Source: Flavobacterium beibuense (GTDB taxonomy: Bacteria > Bacteroidota > Bacteroidia > Flavobacteriales > Flavobacteriaceae). From it: a stretch of DNA of 64,000 nt. The position numbers and the translations under genes were made by a program. The notes beneath the pieces are model-generated. The model saw only the letters and a program-made list of their open reading frames with translations. It did no database searches and was not told where the DNA came from. The DNA is taken from contig NZ_JUIW01000010.1 of assembly GCF_004151245.1 (NCBI RefSeq), positions 150,140 to 214,139 on the forward strand, read 5' to 3'. How positions within the stretch are numbered: the first letter of the stretch is position 1; every line of letters begins with the position of its first letter. Below are positions 24,149-33,426 of the stretch, one piece after another.

Positions 24149-24169
24149 TAAATTTGCAATTCAAAAGTA
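24149..24169. promoter_or_regulatory. candidate divergent promoter elements for pdxA and ribE
   Basis: TAAATTTG at 24149-24156 fits the Bacteroidota -7 consensus TAnnTTTG toward pdxA. CAAAAGTA at 24162-24169 is the same consensus on the minus strand (TACTTTTG) toward ribE, with CAAA about 23 bp further. The -33 element for pdxA is not clear. Confidence 0.4.
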
Positions 24170-24187
24170 GCAAATTAAAGCGCCATT

Positions 24188-25237
24188 ATGACCAAAAAAG
24201 CAGAAAATGTAATTGTAGGTATATCTATAGGAGACCTAAACGGAATAGGCAGTGAAGTAGTTCTGAAGACCTTTGAGGACAGCAGAATGATGGAGATGTG
24301 TACTCCGGTAATCTTTGCTAATGCAAAAATTATGTCCTTTGTAAGGAAAACACTGGGTCTTGATATGCCGCTGCATGGTATAGACAGTATAGATCAGTTA
24401 GTGCATGGTAAGTTAAATGTGCTAAATGTATGGCGTGAGGGCGTTAATATAGAATTTGGTGTAAACGATGAGGCAGTAGGGAAGTATGCCATAAAATCGT
24501 TTACCGCTGCTACAGAGGCCCTGAAAAATAAAGAAATAGATGTGCTGGTAACAGCACCTATAAATAAATATAATATTCAGTCGGAAGAATTTAAATTCCC
24601 GGGGCATACCGATTATTTAAACCAGCAACTGGAGGGCGATGCCCTTATGCTTATGGTACACGATAATTTAAGGGTAGGGCTTTTAACCGATCATTTACCG
24701 GTTAACGAAGTTGCTTCTCATTTAACGGCAGAGCTTATAAAGAAAAAGATAACTACGGTAAACAATGCGCTTAAGCAGGACTTTAGGGTTAACAGGCCAA
24801 GAATAGCCGTGCTTTGCGTAAACCCGCATTGTGGTGATAATGGTGTTATAGGTGATGAAGATGATAAGGTGATGAAGCCTGCATTAAGAGAGCTGTTTGA
24901 TGAAGGTATTCTTGCTTTCGGTCCATTTTCTGCTGACGGGTTCTTTGGTAACGGGTCTTATGAAAAGTATGATGCGGTTATTGCTGCTTATCACGATCAG
25001 GGGCTTGTGCCGTTTAAAACACTTTCTTTTGGTAACGGTGTAAATTACACAGCAGGCCTTGAAGGTATAAGGACATCTCCCGATCATGGAACGGCTTATG
25101 ATATTGCAGGTAAGGGCGAGGCCGATTTTAACTCTTTTAAGGAGGCGGTTTATTTAGCATTGGATGTGTTTAATAACCGAAATGATTACAGTGAAATAAC
25201 CAAAAATCCGCTAAAAACAAAAGAAAAGCAGTTATAA
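24188..25237 (+). CDS. pdxA: 4-hydroxythreonine-4-phosphate dehydrogenase
   Basis: A 349-aa protein of the PdxA family, which oxidises 4-phosphohydroxy-threonine in pyridoxal 5'-phosphate synthesis. It has the opening VGISIGDLNGIGSEVVLKTF, the metal/substrate region FPGHTDYL near residue 138, AVLCVNPHCGDNG near 208, and AYHDQGLVPFKTLSFG near 268 with the metal-ligand histidine. Length is usual. It is followed by an independent promoter for the DUF177-rpmF genes. Confidence 0.95.
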   Translation: MTKKAENVIVGISIGDLNGIGSEVVLKTFEDSRMMEMCTPVIFANAKIMSFVRKTLGLDMPLHGIDSIDQLVHGKLNVLNVWREGVNIEFGVNDEAVGKYAIKSFTAATEALKNKEIDVLVTAPINKYNIQSEEFKFPGHTDYLNQQLEGDALMLMVHDNLRVGLLTDHLPVNEVASHLTAELIKKKITTVNNALKQDFRVNRPRIAVLCVNPHCGDNGVIGDEDDKVMKPALRELFDEGILAFGPFSADGFFGNGSYEKYDAVIAAYHDQGLVPFKTLSFGNGVNYTAGLEGIRTSPDHGTAYDIAGKGEADFNSFKEAVYLALDVFNNRNDYSEITKNPLKTKEKQL

Positions 25238-25259
25238 ACAAAAAAATGTTGATAACAGG

Positions 25260-25288
25260 TTTGGATTTACAATAATTTTATATCTTTG
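25260..25288 (+). promoter_or_regulatory. Bacteroidota-type promoter for the DUF177-rpmF genes
   Basis: TTTG at 25260-25263 and TATCTTTG at 25281-25288 match the -33 and -7 (TAnnTTTG) elements, with a 17-bp spacer. The expected transcript begins near 25295, leaving about 85 nt of leader before the DUF177 start. Confidence 0.7.
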
Positions 25289-25378
25289 CACGCTCAAAAC
25301 TGTTGTGATGAAGTGAGTTGGGGTTGTGTAGATGGTATATAATCCGTAAATTCATGTGAAATCTAAAAATTGCTACAC

Positions 25379-25912
25379 ATGAAAGTGAATAAAGAATTTT
25401 TAATCCAGTTCGCCGGGTTAAAACAAGGGAAGCATCAGTTTGAATTTGAGATAGGAAAAGCGTTCTTTGATGACTTTAACTTTGAAGAGTTTAACGACGT
25501 AAATGTTAAAGTAAATTTAGTTCTGGAGAAAAAGAGCACAATGCTTGAGTTAACGTTTAAGCATAAAGGTACTGTAAATGTGCCGTGTGACCTTTCTAAT
25601 GAAGATTTTGATTTACCTGTAAAAGGTAAGCTTAACCTCATAGTGAAATTTGGGGATGAGTATAATGATGAGAATGAAGAGATGCTGGTATTGCCACATG
25701 GTGAGTATCAGGTTGATGTAAGCCAGTACATTTATGAAATGATTGTGCTTTCGGTTCCTTCAAAACGAATTCATCCGGGAATTAAAGACGGTACGCTAAA
25801 CGCCGAAATTTTAGACAAACTGAAGGAGCTTGCTCCCAAAGAAGAACATAAAAAAGAAGATAATACAGATCCCCGTTGGGATCAATTAAAAAAACTATTA
25901 ACGGATAAATAA
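25379..25912 (+). CDS. DUF177 (YceD-like) protein
   Basis: 177 aa from the ATG at 25379; an in-frame TTG three codons earlier is unlikely. It has the DUF177 features: GLKQGKHQFEFEIGKAFFDDF at the start, a central CDLSNEDFDLPVKGKLNLIVKFG strand set, and the conserved tail with IYEMIVLSVPSKRIHP and DPRWDQLKKL. The family is almost always encoded next to rpmF (L32), as here, and is linked to 23S rRNA or ribosome assembly and membrane-lipid gene expression, though its exact role is unsettled. Confidence 0.9.
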   Translation: MKVNKEFLIQFAGLKQGKHQFEFEIGKAFFDDFNFEEFNDVNVKVNLVLEKKSTMLELTFKHKGTVNVPCDLSNEDFDLPVKGKLNLIVKFGDEYNDENEEMLVLPHGEYQVDVSQYIYEMIVLSVPSKRIHPGIKDGTLNAEILDKLKELAPKEEHKKEDNTDPRWDQLKKLLTDK

Positions 25913-25921
25913 TATAGTAAA

Positions 25922-26116
25922 ATGGCACATCCTAAGAGAAAGACCTCGAAAACGAGAAGAGACAAGAGAAGGACACACTATAAGGCGTCTGTTCCTCAAA
26001 TTGCTACATGTCCAGTAACCGGAGAAGCACATTTATACCACAGAGCATACTGGCATGAAGGTAAAATGTACTACAGAGGACAGGTAGTAATAGACAAGCA
26101 GGAAGCGGTTGCTTAA
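25922..26116 (+). CDS. rpmF: 50S ribosomal protein L32
   Basis: A 64-aa basic protein starting [20 protein letters not shown], the standard L32 opening. The single C-containing segment ([17 protein letters not shown]) shows the zinc-ribbon cysteines are mostly lost, as in many Bacteroidota L32 proteins. It is nine bases downstream of DUF177 and precedes fabH, a gene order conserved widely. Confidence 0.96.
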   Translation: MAHPKRKTSKTRRDKRRTHYKASVPQIATCPVTGEAHLYHRAYWHEGKMYYRGQVVIDKQEAVA

Positions 26117-26133
26117 TTGTTAAGATATAAGAG

Positions 26134-26162
26134 AAAAACTCTCACATAGTGAGAGTTTTTTT
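26134..26162 (+). terminator. terminator after rpmF
   Basis: The stem ACTCTCAC/GTGAGAGT with a short loop is followed by a T7 run. It implies fabH can be expressed from its own promoter or by read-through. Confidence 0.85.
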
Positions 26163-26276
26163 GTTAAACGCAATCTATTTGAAATTAAGGAGGATTATTA
26201 CAAGCGATTTTATATTTTTTTTGTAATTTCCACCACTTTTTCAAATCCCGGATTTGAATAGAAATAATTTATCCTT

Positions 26277-27275
26277 ATGAATAAAATAACAGCCGCCATT
26301 ACAGCTGTAGGGGCTTATGTGCCAGATTTTGTCCTTTCTAACCAAGTTCTGGAAACTATGGTTGATACTAATGACGAATGGATTACCACCCGTACAGGTA
26401 TTAAAGAAAGGCGTATACTTAAAGATAAAGATAAAGGGACTTCCTTTTTGGCTATAAAAGCAGCAGAAGACCTGCTGAAAAAATCAGGAACAAAACCGGA
26501 GGACATTGATATGGTTCTTGTTGCAACAGCAACTCCTGATATGCCTGTGGCTGCCACTGCGGTTTATGTGGCTTCACAAATAGGCGCTGTTAATGCCTTT
26601 GCATATGATTTGCAGGCAGCATGCTCCAGCTTTTTATACGGTATGTCTACCGCTGCAGCTTATATTCAAAGCGGCAGGTATAAAAAAGTACTTCTTATAG
26701 GGGCAGATAAAATGTCATCTATTATAGATTATACAGACAGGGCAACCTGTATTATATTTGGAGACGGTGCAGGTGCTGCATTGTTTGAACCAAATGAAGA
26801 AGGTCTTGGTTTGCAGGATGAATATTTAAGAAGCGACGGTATTGGTCGTGAATATCTTAAAATTGATGCGGGAGGGTCTTTACTTCCTCCGTCTGCAGAA
26901 ACTGTGGCAAACAAACAGCATTATGTTTTTCAGGACGGTAAGACCGTGTTTAAGTATGCGGTATCTAACATGGCCGACGTAAGTGAAAAGATAATGCAAC
27001 GCAATAATCTTTCTCACGATGATGTAGACTGGCTTATTGCCCACCAGGCAAATAAAAGAATTATTGATGCCACTGCATCAAGAATGAACCTGGATGAATC
27101 TAAAGTGCTGATTAATATCGAAAAATACGGTAATACAACATCAGCAACACTACCTTTGCTTTTAAACGATTTTGAACACCTTTTGAAGAAAGGCGATAAC
27201 CTTGTTTTTGCTTCTTTTGGAGGAGGTTTTACATGGGGTTCAATTTATCTTAAATGGGCCTACGATAAAAAATAG
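26277..27275 (+). CDS. fabH: beta-ketoacyl-ACP synthase III
   Basis: A 332-aa condensing enzyme that starts fatty-acid synthesis by joining acyl-CoA to malonyl-ACP. The catalytic triad is visible: Cys in [11 protein letters not shown] near residue 116, His in [10 protein letters not shown] near 258 and Asn in [11 protein letters not shown] near 290. The start [22 protein letters not shown] and [15 protein letters not shown] are typical. It sits between rpmF and accB, the standard lipid-synthesis neighbourhood. Confidence 0.96.
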   Translation: MNKITAAITAVGAYVPDFVLSNQVLETMVDTNDEWITTRTGIKERRILKDKDKGTSFLAIKAAEDLLKKSGTKPEDIDMVLVATATPDMPVAATAVYVASQIGAVNAFAYDLQAACSSFLYGMSTAAAYIQSGRYKKVLLIGADKMSSIIDYTDRATCIIFGDGAGAALFEPNEEGLGLQDEYLRSDGIGREYLKIDAGGSLLPPSAETVANKQHYVFQDGKTVFKYAVSNMADVSEKIMQRNNLSHDDVDWLIAHQANKRIIDATASRMNLDESKVLINIEKYGNTTSATLPLLLNDFEHLLKKGDNLVFASFGGGFTWGSIYLKWAYDKK

Positions 27276-27301
27276 AACAAACTAAACAAAATTCGGAAAT
27301 T

Positions 27302-27793
27302 ATGGATATTAGAGAAATTCAAAACCTAATTAAGTTTGTAGCAAAATCCGGTGCTACCGAAGTAAAATTAGAAATGGATGATTTTAAAATCACCATCAAA
27401 ACTACAGAAGCAGGTGCAGAAGCAGCTACTACTTATGTACAGCACGTTCCTGTAGGACAACCGGCTCCTCAGGTAATGCATCAACCGGCGCCTGCCGCTA
27501 CACCGGCTGCCGCTCCTGCTGCACCAGCTGCTGCTGCTGAAGACGATTCTAAATATATAACTATAAAATCGCCTATTATAGGTACTTTATACAGAAAACC
27601 TTCTCCGGACAAAGCTCCGTTTGTTGAGGTAGGAAGCACAATCTCTAAAGGAGATGTTGTTTGTGTTATCGAGGCTATGAAGTTATTCAACGAAATCGAA
27701 TCTGAAGTTTCAGGTAAAATCGTTAAGGTGTTAGTTGACGATGCTTCACCTGTTGAGTTCGATCAGCCTTTATTCTTAGTTGATCCGTCATAA
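27302..27793 (+). CDS. accB: biotin carboxyl carrier protein of acetyl-CoA carboxylase
   Basis: A 163-aa protein. The N-terminal region ([20 protein letters not shown]) is followed by an Ala/Pro-rich linker (about 60-85) and the biotinyl domain, whose biotin-attachment lysine is in [14 protein letters not shown] near residue 128. It carries CO2 between AccC and the carboxyltransferase. It lies directly after fabH (26-base gap) and before accC, with a hairpin in the 88-base gap to accC. Confidence 0.96.
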   Translation: MDIREIQNLIKFVAKSGATEVKLEMDDFKITIKTTEAGAEAATTYVQHVPVGQPAPQVMHQPAPAATPAAAPAAPAAAAEDDSKYITIKSPIIGTLYRKPSPDKAPFVEVGSTISKGDVVCVIEAMKLFNEIESEVSGKIVKVLVDDASPVEFDQPLFLVDPS

Positions 27794-27816
27794 GGAATTT
27801 TAGATACTGATATACG

Positions 27817-27839
27817 AATGAGGAAGAAACTTCCTCATT
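27817..27839 (+). terminator. intercistronic hairpin between accB and accC (possible attenuator)
   Basis: A perfect 10-bp stem (AATGAGGAAG / CTTCCTCATT) with an AAA loop, followed by only a weak T stretch. It may allow partial read-through, giving more AccB than AccC. Confidence 0.5.
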
Positions 27840-27881
27840 TGCTTTATTTAAAATTTACAGTTCAATTTAAAATTTCAAACG

Positions 27882-29231
27882 ATGTTTAAAAAAATATTAA
27901 TTGCAAACAGGGGAGAGATTGCACTACGTGTAATAAGAACCTGCAGGGAGATGGGCATCAAGACCGTAGCAGTATATTCTACTGCTGATGCAGAAAGCCT
28001 TCACGTAAAATTTGCTGATGAAGCTGTATGTATAGGTCCTGCACCAAGCAATTTATCATATCTTAAAATGTCTAACATTATTGCTGCTGCAGAGATTACA
28101 AATGCAGATGCAATACATCCTGGGTACGGTTTCCTTTCAGAGAATGCAAAGTTCTCTAAAATATGCCAGGAGCACGGTATTAAGTTTATTGGTGCTTCTC
28201 CTGAGATGATTGAAAAAATGGGTGATAAAGCGACTGCAAAAGCTACCATGAAAGCTGCAGGCGTACCATGTGTGCCAGGTTCTGACGGACTTCTTGAGTC
28301 TTTTGAGCATGCTCAAAAACTTGCCAAAGAATTTGGTTATCCTGTAATGCTTAAAGCTACTGCCGGTGGTGGTGGTAAAGGTATGAGAGCTGTATGGAAA
28401 GCCGAAGACCTGCAAAAAGCATGGGAAAGTGCTAAGCAAGAGGCTGGTGCTGCTTTTGGTAACGACGGTATGTATATGGAAAAACTTATCGAAGAGCCAA
28501 GACACATCGAGATTCAGGTTGTAGGAGACTCTTTTGGTAAAGCATGTCACCTTTCAGAAAGAGACTGTTCAGTACAAAGACGTCACCAGAAACTTACAGA
28601 AGAAACTCCGTCTCCATTCATGACAGACGAGCTTCGTGAGGCTATGGGTACAGCGGCTGTTAAAGCGGCAGAATACATTCAGTATGAAGGTGCAGGTACA
28701 GTTGAGTTCCTTGTAGACAAGCACAGAAACTTCTACTTCATGGAGATGAATACCCGTATTCAGGTTGAGCACCCTATTACAGAGCAGGTTATTGATTATG
28801 ACCTTATCCGTGAGCAGATACTAGTAGCTGCAGGTGTGCCTATTTCAGGTAAAAACTATCTTCCGCAACTTCACTCAATAGAATGTCGTATTAATGCAGA
28901 GGATCCCTATAATGATTTTAGACCGTCACCAGGTAAAATTACTACCCTGCACATGCCGGGAGGTCACGGTGTACGTTTAGATACTCATGTATACTCTGGT
29001 TATACAATTCCGCCTAACTACGATTCAATGATTGCTAAGCTTATAACAACTGCCCAAACAAGGGAAGAGGCTATAAACAAAATGAAGCGTGCTCTTGATG
29101 AGTTCGTTATTGAAGGTATTAAAACTACTATACCATTCCACAGACAACTGATGGATGAGCCGGATTATGTAGCGGGTAATTATACAACTAAATTCATGGA
29201 GAGTTTCAAAATGAATGAGCCTGCAAATTAA
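27882..29231 (+). CDS. accC: acetyl-CoA carboxylase, biotin carboxylase subunit
   Basis: A 449-aa protein starting [21 protein letters not shown], with the ATP-grasp glycine loop [13 protein letters not shown] near residue 165, the biotin carboxylase signature [35 protein letters not shown] near 270-300 and the C-terminal biotin-carboxylase domain. It carboxylates biotin on AccB using bicarbonate and ATP. It is last in the cluster and followed by a strong terminator. Confidence 0.97.
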   Translation: MFKKILIANRGEIALRVIRTCREMGIKTVAVYSTADAESLHVKFADEAVCIGPAPSNLSYLKMSNIIAAAEITNADAIHPGYGFLSENAKFSKICQEHGIKFIGASPEMIEKMGDKATAKATMKAAGVPCVPGSDGLLESFEHAQKLAKEFGYPVMLKATAGGGGKGMRAVWKAEDLQKAWESAKQEAGAAFGNDGMYMEKLIEEPRHIEIQVVGDSFGKACHLSERDCSVQRRHQKLTEETPSPFMTDELREAMGTAAVKAAEYIQYEGAGTVEFLVDKHRNFYFMEMNTRIQVEHPITEQVIDYDLIREQILVAAGVPISGKNYLPQLHSIECRINAEDPYNDFRPSPGKITTLHMPGGHGVRLDTHVYSGYTIPPNYDSMIAKLITTAQTREEAINKMKRALDEFVIEGIKTTIPFHRQLMDEPDYVAGNYTTKFMESFKMNEPAN

Positions 29232-29255
29232 TTTTGTAGTTAAATAATAAATAGG

Positions 29256-29285
29256 AAAAGGCCTGCATAATTGCAGGCCTTTTTT
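29256..29285 (+). terminator. terminator after accC
   Basis: The stem AAAGGCCTGCA / TGCAGGCCTTT is followed by a T run. Confidence 0.92.
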
Positions 29286-29350
29286 ATGTGCTTTCATGTT
29301 GGTATCAATTTTTCTATATTAGAATGCATTAACTAAAAAATTAACCAACC

Positions 29351-29722
29351 ATGACAAACAAATTCACACAAAGCTTAAGAAGCTTTATCACTACACTTGC
29401 GCTTTTTTTAGTGTTTACAGTTGCTGTAAATGCTCAGGATAAAGTACAGGAAGGTGCAGTAAAAGTAACTGCTCACATGAAGTCTCAACTTTCTTTAAAT
29501 GACGGTCAATACACCAGGGTTTTGGCAATTAATAAGGACTACCTTCAAAAGGTGACCGATAACCCGGGAGCTACTACCGTTGAAAAGGCAAAAAAGAAAA
29601 AAGTATATGATGAAGAAAGGGATGAAAAACTGAAATCAGTTCTTAATGCGTCACAGTATAAAATTTATGTTGCAAACCGTTCTTCTAATGCCAGGGTGTA
29701 TAAAGAAGTAACAGATTTGTAA
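29351..29722 (+). CDS. small secreted/periplasmic protein of unknown function
   Basis: A 123-aa protein with a signal peptide (MTNKFTQSLRSFITTLALFLVFTVAVNAQ, cleavage near residue 29). The mature region is charged and probably helical (SQLSLNDGQYTRVLAINKDY, then KKKVYDEERDEKLKSVLNASQY), like the short helical Spy/DUF4890-type periplasmic proteins of Bacteroidota. No enzymatic motif is seen. It stands alone, with 188 bases of gene-free sequence downstream. Confidence 0.75.
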   Translation: MTNKFTQSLRSFITTLALFLVFTVAVNAQDKVQEGAVKVTAHMKSQLSLNDGQYTRVLAINKDYLQKVTDNPGATTVEKAKKKKVYDEERDEKLKSVLNASQYKIYVANRSSNARVYKEVTDL

Positions 29723-29910
29723 TTTTAACAAAACTTTAACATAGTTAAAAAATAGATACCTTTCATAGAAAGCCTATAAAAACGGGAGTCACGCGTAATC
29801 TACTATTTAGATTGGACTTTAACGTTATAAAAATCTTAAGATTTCATTAGGGTTTTTTGACCACAAGGTGTTACTTTTGTAAATGAAAGAGAAAAACTAA
29901 TAAAAAACCT

Positions 29911-30363
29911 ATGAAAAAGTTAGAAATGCCGCTGTTCAATAACAGCTGCGGCAAACTTTTTAATGACAAAATCGTTCTTGCCTCTGCACACAGGGAAGAG
30001 GAAATTGAATTTAAAGAGATCAAGAAAATTAAGTTTGGCTTTAACGTCAGCTTAAAGTCTGTTATGTGGGCACTAATGCCATCAAGTATTTTTGTTTTGC
30101 TTTACCTGCAACGCGCTATGCTTGACGGAGCCATGTTCATCTTACTTTCTTTTGTTGCTATTGGTATATCTGTTTTTTCTGTTGTAATGGCAGAGAAGAG
30201 TTATTATGTGCTGATAAAGCTAAGAGGAGGTCAAAATGTAAAGGTTAGGGTGTCTGTAGATAACAAGAAGGATGCTAAGAAATTTGCCGATATGGCTATT
30301 AAAAGGCTTAGCAGGGTTTCCGGATCAACAGGAGGCTTAAAAGTTGTAAAAGAAGCAGCTTAA
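29911..30363 (+). CDS. membrane protein of unknown function
   Basis: A 150-aa protein with two adjacent membrane helices (about residues 50-66 and 72-92) flanked by a beta-rich N-terminal part (LFNDKIVLASAHREEEIEFKEIKKIKFG) and a C-terminal part ending in a basic helix (DAKKFADMAIKRLSRVSG). The layout is reminiscent of small DUF6232/PH-like membrane proteins in which a split beta domain surrounds two helices. No function can be assigned. It has its own terminator. Confidence 0.7.
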   Translation: MKKLEMPLFNNSCGKLFNDKIVLASAHREEEIEFKEIKKIKFGFNVSLKSVMWALMPSSIFVLLYLQRAMLDGAMFILLSFVAIGISVFSVVMAEKSYYVLIKLRGGQNVKVRVSVDNKKDAKKFADMAIKRLSRVSGSTGGLKVVKEAA

Positions 30364-30384
30364 GAATTAAAAAGCAATAGAAAG

Positions 30385-30419
30385 AAAAATCCCGAAGTGT
30401 CCAACTTCGGGATTTTTTT
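30385..30419. terminator. bidirectional terminator between convergent genes
   Basis: The stem AATCCCGAAGT / ACTTCGGGATT is flanked by A and T runs. It serves the membrane protein gene and the glutamate-synthase-like gene. Confidence 0.9.
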
Positions 30420-30421
30420 AT

Positions 30422-32005
30422 TTAAAAGCGTTCTGCTGAGGCTTTTTTCCAAAAATGAAGGAATGCTGGCGGCACGGTTGATTCTTCTATCATACAGCCT
30501 TTATTTGGCTCAGGATAGGTCTCAAGGAATGTTTCGATCTTTGTCCTGTCGGTTCTCATACTTACAACACTTCTGTCTACTTCGTCAGGGTGTCTTAATC
30601 CGGCAGAAGCCATTAGTTCCATTGCACTTTTTACCGTTTCATGCTGAAAGCTTGCTACACGATGTTTCTTTTCCTGAGGTACAAGTCCCTTAACGAGTTC
30701 AGGGTCCTGTGTAGCGACTCCGGTAGGGCATGTGTTGGCATGGCATTCTAGAGCCTGAATACATCCCAGGGCAAACATCATTCCTCTGGCAGAATTACAC
30801 AAGTCTGCGCCTGTCGCAAGCGTTTTAATGATGTCAAATCCACTAACAATCTTTCCGCTGCAAATAATCTTTATCTGGTCTTTTATGCCAAAACCTACAA
30901 GACAGTCATATACAAAAGCGAGTGCGTCACGAAGCGGCATCCCTACGTGATCTGAATATTCCTGAGGGGCAGCTCCTGTTCCTCCTTCACCACCGTCTAC
31001 GGTAATAAAGTCGAGATAGGTTCCGGTTTCAACCATGGCTTTACAAATAGAAATAAACTCTGATTTGTTGCCAATACATATTTTAATGCCTACCGGTTTT
31101 CCTCCGGATCCTTTTCTGAGAAGCTTTACAAAGTCCATAAGTTCTAATGGAGTTGTAAATGCCGAGTGATAAGGAGGCGATACTATATCATGACCTTTAC
31201 TAACGATGCGAATAGCGGCAATTTCGTCGGTAACCTTTTCTTTAGGTAATATTCCGCCATGTCCGGGTTTTGCGCCCTGAGAGAATTTTATCTCAATCAT
31301 CTTTACCGAATCTAGCGCGGCTCTTTTGGCGTATTCGTCATAGTTGAATTTGCCTTCACCATCGCGACAGCTAAAATAGCCGGTACCTATGTTCCAAACT
31401 ATGTCTCCACCTTCACTAAGGTGGTAAGGTGATAATCCTCCTTCGCCGGTATTATGGTAGAAGCCGCCTATTTTGGCACCGGCATTTAGTGCCAGTATTG
31501 CATTTTTACTTAATGAGCCATAGCTCATGGCGCTAATGTTGAAAAGACTTGCTGAATATGGTTTTTCACATTGCGAGGAACCAATAATTACCCTTGGGCT
31601 AAAGTTTATATCGGCAAAAGGGATGGCATTTATACTGTGGTTTATCCATTGGTAGCCTATATCATAAATATTAAGCTGGGTACCAAATGGCATGGTGTCA
31701 AGTTCCTTTTTACTACGCTGGTAAACCAAGCTTCGTTGCAGACGGTTAAAGGGTTTTCCGTCAAGATCTGTTTCGATAAAATACTGGCGCATTTCAGGTC
31801 CTATGGATTCCAATACATAACGTAGCCTTCCTAAAAGAGGGAAGTTACGTCTGATAGTCTTTTTAGACTGGTACATGTCGTAAAGCCCCATTAATATAAG
31901 CGGGAGAAAAATAAGTAACAGTAAAATGGATTTCCAGTTAATGTAGGTAAGTAATGCAATAATGGATAAGGAGGTAATTGTAAAAAGAATAAATACTCTT
32001 CTCAT
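30422..32005 (-). CDS. FMN-binding glutamate synthase family protein, membrane-anchored
   Basis: A 527-aa protein. One or two N-terminal membrane helices (about residues 5-45) precede the GltS central/FMN domain (about 75-500). The FMN/Fe-S domain shows SAMSYGSLSKNAILALN, TGEGGLSPYHL, GAKPGHGGILPKEKV, VDGGEGGTGAAP and the cysteine cluster region ALECHANTCPTGVATQDP, all typical of glutamate-synthase-like oxidoreductases. It lacks the amidotransferase and C-terminal domains of full GltB. Substrate unknown; it probably acts as a membrane-bound FMN oxidoreductase. Confidence 0.9.
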   Translation of the reverse strand: MRRVFILFTITSLSIIALLTYINWKSILLLLIFLPLILMGLYDMYQSKKTIRRNFPLLGRLRYVLESIGPEMRQYFIETDLDGKPFNRLQRSLVYQRSKKELDTMPFGTQLNIYDIGYQWINHSINAIPFADINFSPRVIIGSSQCEKPYSASLFNISAMSYGSLSKNAILALNAGAKIGGFYHNTGEGGLSPYHLSEGGDIVWNIGTGYFSCRDGEGKFNYDEYAKRAALDSVKMIEIKFSQGAKPGHGGILPKEKVTDEIAAIRIVSKGHDIVSPPYHSAFTTPLELMDFVKLLRKGSGGKPVGIKICIGNKSEFISICKAMVETGTYLDFITVDGGEGGTGAAPQEYSDHVGMPLRDALAFVYDCLVGFGIKDQIKIICSGKIVSGFDIIKTLATGADLCNSARGMMFALGCIQALECHANTCPTGVATQDPELVKGLVPQEKKHRVASFQHETVKSAMELMASAGLRHPDEVDRSVVSMRTDRTKIETFLETYPEPNKGCMIEESTVPPAFLHFWKKASAERF

Positions 32006-32115
32006 AAAATAGTATTTTTTAGCGTGTTTGAATGTGCTGTGATTATAAGTATAAAGATAGCGGTTTAACCCGCTCCTGCTACGGGAATGTGTAATTTGAA
32101 CTTATTATAAACAAA

Positions 32116-32140
32116 AAGCCCGAAGCATTGCTTCGGGCTT
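32116..32140 (-). terminator. terminator of the C1 peptidase gene
   Basis: The stem GCCCGAAGC / GCTTCGGGC is followed on the minus strand by TTTTTG. Confidence 0.88.
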
Positions 32141-32163
32141 AGTTATATCCTGTAATTAAGCAA

Positions 32164-33366
32164 TTATTGCTTAATGTCTAATTTTTTAGCGATAGATGAA
32201 GGAACCCCTCCTTTGTGAAGAAGGATAGCAGTAGTTTTATACTTTACAAAGTTTTTAGTCATATACATATATCCTTTGTAGTCGTTTGTAGCACCCCAAG
32301 AGTTTTTGATGATGTAGTACTCTTTACCGTTTTGGTCTTTAGTGATACCAACAATGTGCATACCATGATCATCGGTAGTGTTGTAGTTGTCAAAAGCCGC
32401 CTGACGCAAATCTTCTGTGATTTCCATTTCAGGTTTAGGACCTTTAAATATCTCCTCTCTTTCCTGTGGAGTCATATCACTAAATTCTTTTGAAGGGATG
32501 TAAGCAACACCGTTTTTCCAGCTAAAACCTTTTTCACTAACGTCACCAGCCCAGGCTACAGAGTAACCTTTTTTAAGGGCATTGTCTATAATATCGGTAA
32601 GCTCGTTCATTTTTACATTGTAAACCTGATCAAGAGACCAGTTGTCCGGTACCATTAAAGTGAATTTAGTATAGTACGGGTGTTCTTTAAATGAAGAAAT
32701 TTCCACATAATCATCGGCATTGATACCTATAACCTCTTTAGCAAAAGTTTGCGGAGTATATGTTTTTCCTTTGTATTTAAATGATTCAGGAACCTCACCA
32801 AGGTAAGAGTCGATAACTGCTGTGTAAGCCTTAATCCAGTTTGGTGTAAGTTCTCCATTAGGATTTTTAACGGCAGCTTCAAGAACACCTTGGGCCATAG
32901 TTTGCATTTCTGCAAATTTGTTGTTAGTAGTACCGTAGTTTAGTCCGGTATATTCGCTTTGTGGTAACGCACCGTATTTGCGGTACATGTTTATTACATC
33001 GTGCAGCGCACCACCATCACCAAGGGTAATAGCACCATGCATACGTACATAGTTTTTTCCTTTTTCAATATAAGCATTACGTGCAGTATATATTTGAGAA
33101 ATCTCTACAGGCTCTTTGCCCATCCTTATCATTTCTGACTCAAGGAAAGAGTTTGCAGAGTAACTCCAGCACGTACCTGAAGACCCTTGGCTTTTTACCG
33201 GCGTATTTTCAATGTTTATTACTTCGGTAAACTGAAAAGAATCTTTACTGTTTTCACTTTGGTTGTTTTTTAACGAGTTAACCAGGTAATCCTGTGCAAA
33301 CCCGGCATTCATACCTGCCAACAGCACTGTTGCTGCAAGAATTGGTTTAACTGAAAATTTATACAT
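32164..33366 (-). CDS. secreted C1 family cysteine peptidase (bleomycin hydrolase / aminopeptidase C type)
   Basis: A 400-aa protein with a signal peptide (to about residue 25, GFAQ). The catalytic Cys is in QGSSGTCWSYSANSFLE near residue 66, His in TTDDHGMHIVGITKDQ near 337, and Asn in YIIKNSWGATNDYKG near 357. These spacings match the PepC/bleomycin hydrolase family, but the signal peptide indicates export, so it is a periplasmic or outer-membrane-associated peptidase and not the usual cytoplasmic enzyme. It lies beside an S9 peptidase gene on the same strand. Confidence 0.9.
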   Translation of the reverse strand: MYKFSVKPILAATVLLAGMNAGFAQDYLVNSLKNNQSENSKDSFQFTEVINIENTPVKSQGSSGTCWSYSANSFLESEMIRMGKEPVEISQIYTARNAYIEKGKNYVRMHGAITLGDGGALHDVINMYRKYGALPQSEYTGLNYGTTNNKFAEMQTMAQGVLEAAVKNPNGELTPNWIKAYTAVIDSYLGEVPESFKYKGKTYTPQTFAKEVIGINADDYVEISSFKEHPYYTKFTLMVPDNWSLDQVYNVKMNELTDIIDNALKKGYSVAWAGDVSEKGFSWKNGVAYIPSKEFSDMTPQEREEIFKGPKPEMEITEDLRQAAFDNYNTTDDHGMHIVGITKDQNGKEYYIIKNSWGATNDYKGYMYMTKNFVKYKTTAILLHKGGVPSSIAKKLDIKQ

Positions 33367-33426
33367 AAGTAGTAATTTGATTTTTATTTTTAAATAGTCG
33401 CTAAAATTATCTAAATGTTACGTTTT

